A stretch of DNA of 38,123 nt from Leadbetterella sp. (GTDB taxonomy: Bacteria; Bacteroidota; Bacteroidia; Cytophagales; Spirosomataceae). The first letter of the stretch is position 1. The number at the start of each line of letters is the position of its first letter. Shown here piece by piece: positions 32,270 to 38,123 of the stretch. The notes under the pieces were generated by a model. That model did no database searches and had not been told where the DNA came from. It saw only the letters and a program-made list of their open reading frames with translations. The DNA is taken from assembly GCA_021740125.1 (NCBI GenBank), contig JAIPAJ010000001.1, positions 77,017-115,139 on the forward strand, read 5' to 3'. The translations under genes and the position numbers were made by a program.

Positions 32270-33130
32270 ATGAAAGTTGAGTTTGAAATTATTGCCCCAG
32301 ATAGCGGAAGTTCCTTTAAATTGATAAACTGGCGGTCAGAAAACGACAAGTTTTTTTGGCATCAACACCCCGAATATGAAATCATTTATGTAAAAAAAGG
32401 ATCTGGGAAACTTCACATTGGCAATCACCTTGGTGAATATCAAGAAGGCGAAGTGATGTTTTTGGGACCAAACCTACCACATACTGGCTTAGGATATGGT
32501 GTAATTGGCGAACACGAAGAAATCATCGTCCAGCTCAAAGACATATTCTTAGGCAATGATTTTATGTCGATCCCCGAAATGGAAGGTATCAGGAAACTCT
32601 TCGAGCGAGCCATTTTCGGTATTTCTTTTACTGGAAAAACTCGCCAGGAGGTTGCTCAAAAAATGGAAAACCTTACTCAATTGACCGGTCTTGACAAATT
32701 GATTTCCCTTTTAGAAATATTAAAAATATTATCACAATCTTCAGAATTCAAAATTCTCAACAGCCGAGATTCACGATATGATTTCCGGCACCAAGACGAA
32801 GAACGAATCAACCGCATTTATAACTATGTAGAAGAAAACTACACCAAAGACATCAAAATAGAAGATATTGCTGAGGTAGCCAATCTTACGGTACCGTCGT
32901 TTTGCAGGTATTTCAAAAAAATGACACACATGACTTTTACTGACTTCGTAAATGAATTCAGGATAAATAATGCCTGTAAATTGCTACATACCAACATGGG
33001 TATTTCAGATATTTGTTTTGAAAGTGGCTTCAACAATATTTCTCATTTCAACAAAACTTTCAAGTACTTCAAAAACAAAAGTCCTCGTGACTACCGAAAA
33101 GAAGTTTTATTTGTGGGTACATTAAATTAG
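32270..33130 (+). CDS. AraC-family transcriptional regulator with cupin sensor domain
   Basis: 286-aa cytoplasmic regulator. Residues about 20-95 form an AraC-type cupin (FFWHQHPEYEIIYVKKGSGKLHIGN, then GEVMFLGPNLPH), with histidines that may bind a metal or small ligand. Residues about 185-280 hold the two helix-turn-helix units of the AraC domain, with IEDIAEVANLTVPSFCRYFKKMT and ISDICFESGFNNISHFNKTFKYFKNKSPRDYRK. Relatives in Bacteroidota often control sugar-use genes. No such gene is adjacent here; the next gene is menB, which has its own promoter-like box. Confidence 0.92.
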   Translation: MKVEFEIIAPDSGSSFKLINWRSENDKFFWHQHPEYEIIYVKKGSGKLHIGNHLGEYQEGEVMFLGPNLPHTGLGYGVIGEHEEIIVQLKDIFLGNDFMSIPEMEGIRKLFERAIFGISFTGKTRQEVAQKMENLTQLTGLDKLISLLEILKILSQSSEFKILNSRDSRYDFRHQDEERINRIYNYVEENYTKDIKIEDIAEVANLTVPSFCRYFKKMTHMTFTDFVNEFRINNACKLLHTNMGISDICFESGFNNISHFNKTFKYFKNKSPRDYRKEVLFVGTLN

Positions 33131-33135
33131 ATTTG
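33128..33135 (+). promoter_or_regulatory. -7 box of the menB promoter overlapping the AraC stop codon
   Basis: TAGATTTG is a perfect TAnnTTTG element whose first three bases are the AraC gene's TAG stop. TTTT (33105-33108) lies 19 nt upstream in place of TTTG. A start near 33141 gives an 18-nt leader for menB. Confidence 0.45.
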
Positions 33136-33158
33136 TAATAAAAAATAGAATACCGAAA

Positions 33159-34001
33159 ATGTCGACAATAAACTGGGTAACCGTAAAAGAATACGAAGAT
33201 ATCACCTACAAAAAATGTGATGGGGTAGCCCGAATAGCATTTAACAGACCAGACATCAGAAATGCTTTTAGGCCAAAAACCACTTTTGAGCTTTACGATG
33301 CCTTTGAAGATGCCACCCACGACCCCAAAGTGGGCGTAGTTTTGCTGTCAGGAGAGGGTCCATCTTCAAAAGACGGCGGTTGGGCATTCTGCTCAGGAGG
33401 AGACCAAAACGCACGTCAAAAAGGCGGATATCGTGCTGAAGATGGCCGCGATAGACTAAACATTTTAGAGGTTCAACGTCAAATTAGATTCATGACCAAA
33501 CCCGTAATTGCCGTCGTAACGGGCTGGGCTGTAGGTGGTGGTCATAGCCTTCATGTAGTTTGTGATTTATCCTTGGCAAGTAAAGAACATGCTATTTTCA
33601 AGCAAACCGATGCCAACGTGGCCAGCTATGATGCTGGATATGGTTCGGCATATTTAGCACGACAAATAGGACAAAAAAAAGCACGTGAAATTTTCTTTTT
33701 AGGCAGAAATTATAATGCCCAAGAAGCATTGGAAATGGGCATGGTAAACGCCGTAGTACCTCATGCCGAGCTAGAAGACACCGCCTACCAATGGGCTCAG
33801 GAAATATTACAAAAAAGCCCTATGGCGATTAGAATGCTCAAATTTGCATTTAATCTTATAGACGACGGACTTGTGGGTCAACAGATATTTGCTGGAGAAG
33901 CCACCCGACTTGGCTATATGACCGAAGAAGCACAAGAAGGCAGAAATGCATTTCTAGAAAAACGCCCACCAAATTGGGATAAGTTTGAGAGGTACTCGTA
34001 A
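33159..34001 (+). CDS. menB: 1,4-dihydroxy-2-naphthoyl-CoA synthase
   Basis: 280-aa crotonase-fold enzyme of menaquinone synthesis. It closes the second ring of the naphthoquinone from o-succinylbenzoyl-CoA. Family marks are FNRPDIRNAFRP, FCSGGDQNAR, the oxyanion region GWAVGGGHSLHVVCDL, YDAGYGSAYLARQIGQKKAREIFFLGR, and the C-terminal FAGEATRLGYMTEEAQEGRNAFLEKRPPNW. Asp151 in FKQTDANVAS replaces the Gly found in the bicarbonate-dependent E. coli enzyme, so this should be a type II MenB that uses its own carboxylate, like that of Mycobacterium. No other men gene is in the window. Confidence 0.96.
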   Translation: MSTINWVTVKEYEDITYKKCDGVARIAFNRPDIRNAFRPKTTFELYDAFEDATHDPKVGVVLLSGEGPSSKDGGWAFCSGGDQNARQKGGYRAEDGRDRLNILEVQRQIRFMTKPVIAVVTGWAVGGGHSLHVVCDLSLASKEHAIFKQTDANVASYDAGYGSAYLARQIGQKKAREIFFLGRNYNAQEALEMGMVNAVVPHAELEDTAYQWAQEILQKSPMAIRMLKFAFNLIDDGLVGQQIFAGEATRLGYMTEEAQEGRNAFLEKRPPNWDKFERYS

Positions 34002-34202
34002 TTGTCTTGGCTAAGATTAATAGGATTGGTTTGTATTTAGGATTCGTTTTCAAATGATATTTCCTATTGATCAAATGTCTGGGTGAGTATAGCCATTACA
34101 CAATCAATACCTTAAAAGTAGGAACGGGTTTGTGGGACTAAAACAATTTGGAATTGATCATGCAATTTTCAATGAATTAACAAACCATCCCCAATTTTTC
34201 AA

Positions 34203-34210
34203 TAAATTTG
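34203..34210 (+). promoter_or_regulatory. -7 box of the lipoprotein gene
   Basis: TAAATTTG, a perfect TAnnTTTG element, lies 31 nt before the ATG at 34242. The predicted start is near 34217. No clear -33 box. Confidence 0.4.
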
Positions 34211-34241
34211 TCGTTGATAATTTTTATACAAACCTCATTCG

Positions 34242-35021
34242 ATGAAAAAGCTTATAATTACTTTAGCAACTAGCCTTGCCTTACTTTCCTGTGGATCTTC
34301 CGAAACCGAAAAAGATGCTGCCACCACTTCCACTGTATCTGAAAAGAAGAACAATCACACATTGGTTTTTTTCGACAAAACCCAAAGTGTAAACGTAGAC
34401 GATGCCTTTGTTCGTACCAAATACCAGTCGGCTCTGAAAGCACTTATCGACCAAAACATTCAGACAGAAGGGGACGTCTTTGAGATATATTACATACACG
34501 AAAATACCGCCAAAGCCAAGGTTTTATCGCTTTCAGCTCGTACTACCAAGGAAAGTTCGGAAGGATTAAACGCCACGGATTTGGAAGCTGCACAAACCAA
34601 TTATGACATGAGCATAGGCAAAGAACGCCGAATGATTCTTGACCTTGCCGTGCAGAAAATGCTTGAAAAAAACGCAGGAGCATCTAACCTTGAAACCAAC
34701 ATTTCTGCTTCAATACCCTTACTTTCAGAGGCATTAAATAGCAAAAAAGACGTAAAAGCCTATTATTTCTCAGATATGGTAGAAAGTATTAAAAACGGCA
34801 GAGACTTTCATAAAATAGCTCCCATCAGCCACGACCAAGCTATGGAATGGGCAAAAGCCGATGCCGAAAACTACAAATTGTACAACCTCACCAACGCCCA
34901 GATTTCTATCATTTTGCCTTTCTCACCCAACAGCTCCTCCAAAGAAAACAACCCCAACGTTAGCGATTATTGGAAAGTGTATTTCGAGGCTTTGGGTGTT
35001 AGTGGGGTGAAGGAGATTTGA
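34242..35021 (+). CDS. Lipoprotein with possible vWA-like core, function unknown
   Basis: 259-aa exported lipoprotein. The lipobox LLSC places the lipidated Cys at residue 17, followed by a Ser/Thr/Lys/Glu-rich linker to about residue 38. The core begins HTLVFFDKTQSVNVDD, a hydrophobic strand followed by DxTxS. This resembles the DxSxS metal site of von Willebrand A domains, with Thr for the first Ser. A later strand, VKAYYFSDMVES, with an Asp after the strand, would fit another vWA metal-site loop. I do not recognise a named family. It stands alone, with its own -7 box, and converges with the ABC operon. Confidence 0.72.
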   Translation: MKKLIITLATSLALLSCGSSETEKDAATTSTVSEKKNNHTLVFFDKTQSVNVDDAFVRTKYQSALKALIDQNIQTEGDVFEIYYIHENTAKAKVLSLSARTTKESSEGLNATDLEAAQTNYDMSIGKERRMILDLAVQKMLEKNAGASNLETNISASIPLLSEALNSKKDVKAYYFSDMVESIKNGRDFHKIAPISHDQAMEWAKADAENYKLYNLTNAQISIILPFSPNSSSKENNPNVSDYWKVYFEALGVSGVKEI

Positions 35022-35178
35022 AGAATTTAGTTTGTCCTTTTGCAGAGATGATTCCAGCATAATGCAATTTTTTAACCCTATGACCTTCATTATATTATCT
35101 AATAAGGTAAAAACCTAATAGATTTGTTAATAAATAAGTCAAAATATAAGAGGTATTGAGGTAAACTTTTTTGCGTTT

Positions 35179-35733
35179 TTACGGAGACTCATGTGCTATA
35201 ATTAAATCTTCTTCTGTTCCAAATTTAGAAATAATGGCACTAAAAATTAAAGAAAAAACTAAGTTAATTAAAATTGTTCTAATTGGGTTTGTTAAAAAAA
35301 ATGTCCTTGTATAGTTTTTCAACACATCTTGTCGAAATTTTTCCTCATCAAAAGTATAAGAAATCTTTTTTGAATCCCCATATTTCTCTAATTCATTTAA
35401 TTCGCGTTCAAGTTTATAATCCGCTATCCTTTCTTTGTAGTTCGGATCTATAATTTCATGCAATAAAAGATTAATTGGTACACCAACCAAACTTGTAAAA
35501 GTAAGAGCTAAAAAAATAATTTTCAGGACACTATACACATTTTTAAATGCTCCACTGGTTGCATATTTGAAGGTAAAATAAATTAAAATTAAATTAAAAA
35601 CGAATGAAATAATACCCACAATGTTCGAAAACATGAAATCCATTTTAGGAAACAAACCTAAGAATTTAAAAAACAAAGAGTACACCGATAAAATTGCACA
35701 AATAACTAAAGATGCTTCAATTTTCTTGTTCAT
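35179..35733 (-). CDS. Small multi-pass membrane protein at the end of the ABC operon
   Basis: 184-aa protein with four predicted membrane helices: about 8-28 (LVICAILSVYSLFFKFL), 35-56 (NIVGIISFVFNLILIYF), 66-90 (VYSVLKIIFLALTFTSLVG) and a last one near 150-170 (ILINLVFSLIFSAII). Between the third and fourth lies a charged loop of about 55 residues (YKERIADYKLERELNELEKYG). The layout resembles DUF4199-type membrane proteins of Bacteroidota, but I cannot confirm this by eye. The start codon overlaps the upstream permease by 17 nt, so it belongs to the operon. Role unknown; it could be an accessory or immunity subunit. Confidence 0.7.
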   Translation of the reverse strand: MNKKIEASLVICAILSVYSLFFKFLGLFPKMDFMFSNIVGIISFVFNLILIYFTFKYATSGAFKNVYSVLKIIFLALTFTSLVGVPINLLLHEIIDPNYKERIADYKLERELNELEKYGDSKKISYTFDEEKFRQDVLKNYTRTFFLTNPIRTILINLVFSLIFSAIISKFGTEEDLIIAHESP

Positions 35734-36496
35734 TTGAATGGATATTTAGATAGTAAGATGTAGTAAAAAGAATAAAACTAAAAATGAATGAGATTAACAA
35801 CAAGACAGTATAATTCGGTTCAAAAACTTGAAAATTTGGGAATTTTAATTTGCTACCTGCTATTAATAAATTTAAATCCAAATAATTGAGGGGGTTGTAT
35901 ATATTACGAATGTTTAACAAAGACAAAAGATGTATTATTAAAATTAATGTGACGAAAACCCCAATATTTTTTGTCCTTTTCACAAAAACCAAGCATGTTG
36001 AAATCTGTATAAAATAATAAGACAGGAAAATTGAAGTATATTTTAAATAGGAAAGTAAATAAATCTCGGATGTAACTGAAATTCCAAATCTAAAATGCAC
36101 AATAGCGTACAAAATAAGAAACCCAAGAAATAAGTTTAATATAGTGAGTATTACAAAAATTGAAATAAACAATGTTACTTTTCCAATAAAAATTGACCCA
36201 ATAGGGGCTAATAAACAGGAATCTTTGATCCCATTAAGTGACTCAAACGTAAATAAAAAATATATTAAAATTAGATAGATAGGTAGAATAAAGAAGAAAT
36301 ATCCCTTGACAAACAAATTTATAATCATTTGTTCAAAAGCATCATTAAATGGTGAATCAATATCTATAAAATAAGCCAAAAAAGAAGAAAAAAGAATAAC
36401 TAGGATAAACAACAACGCAACTACCCTAATAAATGAAACATTTCTACGAAGTTTAAACAATTCAGCTCTTAGTATATTAATATAATTCTTAACCAT
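35717..36496 (-). CDS. ABC-2 type transporter permease subunit
   Basis: 259-aa membrane protein with six predicted helices. The start NILRAELFKLRRNVSFIRVVALLFIL is the classic ABC-2 permease opening, an amphipathic 'AE-FKLRR' helix followed by the first membrane helix, as seen in LanE/LanG-type self-immunity permeases. Other helices include FFILPIYLILIYFLF, LFISIFVILTILNLFLGFLILY and VLLLISFIFSFILFTTSYYL. It overlaps the upstream permease by 8 nt and the downstream small membrane gene by 17 nt. It probably pairs with the 36489-37205 permease and the ATPase at 37192. Confidence 0.82.
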   Translation of the reverse strand: MVKNYINILRAELFKLRRNVSFIRVVALLFILVILFSSFLAYFIDIDSPFNDAFEQMIINLFVKGYFFFILPIYLILIYFLFTFESLNGIKDSCLLAPIGSIFIGKVTLFISIFVILTILNLFLGFLILYAIVHFRFGISVTSEIYLLSYLKYTSIFLSYYFIQISTCLVFVKRTKNIGVFVTLILIIHLLSLLNIRNIYNPLNYLDLNLLIAGSKLKFPNFQVFEPNYTVLLLISFIFSFILFTTSYYLNIHSNEQEN

Positions 36497-37205
36497 AAAT
36501 ATTTTTTCTGTTTACTATAAATGAAATCAAAAGTATAATAGCTATAATTATTAGCTCCTTTATAGGTATATGCTGATGCTCTGTAATAATATATTTCATC
36601 ATCTGAATTGGATTAAGTTTAGTTGGAAAATATAAGAAAATCACAGTAAAAAGTAGAAATAGATACACTCGACTCTTTAAAATGAGATAAACATTACTGG
36701 TAAACATAATAAGTGTAAATGTTGAAAAATAAAAAAGTGGCTTGGTAAAATAGCTTGGATATTCTTTTACCTCATAGTAGTAATTACTGATATATAAATT
36801 GGGAAAATATAATAATGCTAACAGTACATTTAATATTATAAAAATTACAATCTGTTTTCCGAGATAGAAATTCAATTTACCAATCGAAAAAATACTTAAA
36901 TTTTGAAAAAAATTGGCCTTTTTGTCATTCTCAAATAAAATTAAAATGAGACAAACCAATAATATATATAATTGAACAAACATAGATTGAATATCATAAT
37001 CTGTGGCAAATTCAATAAAGGTTACATCCCTCTCGGCATAATTTGATAAATAATATATTTGATTAAGTTTTGAAAGTTTTATGAACTTGTAAATAAGCGT
37101 TGGAATTAAGGAAGCTAAAATTGTAGTCAATAAATATCTACCTTTCCAAACCTTAAAGAGTTCTCCTTTTAGGGTAAATAAAAACTCTTTGTTAAATAGT
37201 TTCAT
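36489..37205 (-). CDS. ABC-2 type transporter permease subunit, divergent
   Basis: 238-aa membrane protein with six predicted helices. The opening TLKGELFKVWKGRYLLTTILASLIPTLIY has the same amphipathic 'GELFK' start as ABC-2 permeases, and this gene and the 35717 gene look like diverged copies of one ancestor. Helices include MFVQLYILLVCLILILF, IVIFIILNVLLALLYFPNLYI, FYFSTFTLIMFTSNVYLIL, YLFLLFTVIFLYF and LIIIAIILLISFIV. The gene is strongly AT-rich. It overlaps the ATPase gene by 14 nt and the second permease by 8 nt. Confidence 0.8.
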   Translation of the reverse strand: MKLFNKEFLFTLKGELFKVWKGRYLLTTILASLIPTLIYKFIKLSKLNQIYYLSNYAERDVTFIEFATDYDIQSMFVQLYILLVCLILILFENDKKANFFQNLSIFSIGKLNFYLGKQIVIFIILNVLLALLYFPNLYISNYYYEVKEYPSYFTKPLFYFSTFTLIMFTSNVYLILKSRVYLFLLFTVIFLYFPTKLNPIQMMKYIITEHQHIPIKELIIIAIILLISFIVNRKNIYG

Positions 37206-38049
37206 AGGATATAAACTCAGAAATACTAATCTTTTTATGACTTAGTGATTGTTTTAATATTAAATCAAATTGCTGATAATTAGATGAAAGGAATAGTTTA
37301 TACGTAGAATCAGAAATTTTCTTTTCTCCCCAAAAGCCCAAAATATTTTTGTTTAATGTAGAAGCACTAGAATCTGACATTTCAAAACAAAATAAATCAT
37401 TCATTGATTTTCTATCCAATTTTATAGCACTATTTGACGATTTTAATAGAACTACATTGTCAAAAAAATCCCCCAACTTGTTATCAATATGGCTGCTGAT
37501 AAGCACCGTTATCTTAAAAGTATCTCTAAGGTTCTTTATGGTTTTTAATAGTTTTTCAATAGAAACACTATCCAAAAAATTAAACGGTTCGTCTAACAAA
37601 AGGAGCTTACAGTTATTTAAGAACGCGATAGATAAAGCTAATTTTTGCCGCTGACCACTTGATAAAGACACAGGATATAAATTCAAAATTGATTCTAACT
37701 CGAAGAGACCGATAACATCATCAATAGTTTTCCTGTTTTTAGACATATAAAACGTGCTAAGTGTTAGGTTATCAAATACCGTTAAATTATCAAAGAAATT
37801 TTGTCCAAAATAACTCGATATTTCATTTTTCTTTTCCAAACGCTTGTATTCCTTGATCTCGATATTTTGAAACTTTAAAATTCCAGAATACTTCTTATTG
37901 ACTCCCGCAATTGCTCTCAATAAGGTGGATTTCCCCACTCCATTTCTTCCTGAAATAAGCGTTATGGTGGCCGTCTCCAAAGACACATTTAAATTGGAGA
38001 TTATTTCTTTATTAGCTAAAGAAATAGTCAAGTTTTCAATTTCAATCAT
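37192..38049 (-). CDS. ABC transporter ATP-binding protein
   Basis: 285-aa ATPase subunit. The nucleotide-binding domain is complete: Walker A GRNGVGKST (34-42, Lys40), Q-loop Gln83 in YFGQN, signature LSSGQ (129-133), Walker B LLLLDEP (Asp153, Glu154) and the H-loop His187 in ISSHID. Residues about 200-285 are a C-terminal extension (with LNKNILGFWGEKK), as in CcmA/LanF-like ATPases. It powers the two permeases encoded downstream in overlapping frames. A perfect 11-bp hairpin sits 14 nt before the ATG. Direction (export) is inferred from the ABC-2 permeases; the substrate is unknown, with a peptide such as a bacteriocin one possibility. Confidence 0.93.
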   Translation of the reverse strand: MIEIENLTISLANKEIISNLNVSLETATITLISGRNGVGKSTLLRAIAGVNKKYSGILKFQNIEIKEYKRLEKKNEISSYFGQNFFDNLTVFDNLTLSTFYMSKNRKTIDDVIGLFELESILNLYPVSLSSGQRQKLALSIAFLNNCKLLLLDEPFNFLDSVSIEKLLKTIKNLRDTFKITVLISSHIDNKLGDFFDNVVLLKSSNSAIKLDRKSMNDLFCFEMSDSSASTLNKNILGFWGEKKISDSTYKLFLSSNYQQFDLILKQSLSHKKISISEFISYETI

Positions 38050-38063
38050 TTTAAATTTGAGAA

Positions 38064-38090
38064 AGGCTATAGAAAATAATTCTATAGCCT
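38064..38090 (-). terminator. 11-bp hairpin directly upstream of the ABC operon
   Basis: On the minus strand AGGCTATAGAA (38090-38080) pairs perfectly with TTCTATAGCCT (38074-38064) around TTATT, followed by TTTCTCAAATTT. It could terminate a minus-strand gene lying beyond the window edge, or act as an attenuator of the ABC operon, whose ATG is 14 nt further. Confidence 0.55.
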
Positions 38091-38123
38091 AAATGCTTAA
38101 TAAAACCAAAACATGTTGCTTTC

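Noticed and set aside
35086-35119. CCTT...AAGG pairing near the end of the ABC operon as a terminator
   Set aside because: The stem is AT-rich with a bulge and has no T-run in the needed direction.
1-38123. CRISPR arrays, transposons, integrases, tRNA or rRNA genes
   Set aside because: I saw no regularly spaced direct repeats, no transposase or integrase motifs, and no cloverleaf with the usual T-arm sequence.

Overview
The window looks like a chromosomal segment of a low-GC Bacteroidota bacterium, most likely of the order Cytophagales. I base this on a SusC/SusD outer-membrane pair, several secreted glycosidases with '...AQ'-type signal peptides, A-rich leaders without Shine-Dalgarno sites, repeated TAnnTTTG -7 promoter boxes, and families typical of the phylum (DUF3467, DUF2157, DUF1080, FIST plus hybrid kinase). 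Genus cannot be fixed from sequence alone. I see no tRNA, rRNA, CRISPR array, transposase or phage gene.

Layout. (1) 1-6229, signalling: a PAS hybrid histidine kinase with its own HPt domain overlaps a family-2 glycosyltransferase (ATGA). A FIST-domain sensor (NosP-like) followed 4 nt later by a second hybrid kinase forms a second module. (2) 6247-6582: a small conserved protein of unknown function. (3) 6781-11389 (minus): a secreted (alpha/alpha)6-type glycosidase downstream of elongation factor G, separated by a clear terminator. (4) 11677-14306: a DUF3467 protein, then two overlapping DUF2157-like multi-pass membrane proteins, with a palindromic repeat in the convergent gap. (5) 14442-26581, a glycan-utilisation locus: on the minus strand GH29 alpha-L-fucosidase and a DUF1080 protein; on the plus strand a transmembrane regulator, SusC, SusD (then a strong terminator) and a predicted TIM-barrel glycosidase. 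A NagX-like membrane acyltransferase lies next, at 26652-27911. (6) 27971-34001, mostly housekeeping: PBP4-type D-Ala-D-Ala carboxypeptidase, a candidate structured RNA ahead of a Crp/Fnr-like regulator, release factor 1, RdgB, an AraC regulator and MenB. (7) 34242-35021: a lipoprotein with a possible vWA-like core. (8) 35179-38049 (minus): a tightly overlapping AT-rich ABC-transporter operon (ATPase, two permeases, one extra membrane protein) resembling LanFEG-type self-immunity exporters.

The most unusual gene is the regulator at 16767-19322. It appears to carry a signal peptide, a periplasmic LamG-like plus kelch-like sensor, one membrane helix, and a cytoplasmic winged-helix plus BTAD (SARP-like) output. 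It would be a one-component glycan sensor with its DNA-binding part at the C terminus, divergent from the fucosidase and directly upstream of susCD. The second item of interest is the self-contained RNA unit at about 29461-29590: promoter, a 13-bp closing stem with an inner hairpin, then a textbook terminator, just ahead of the Crp/Fnr-like gene.
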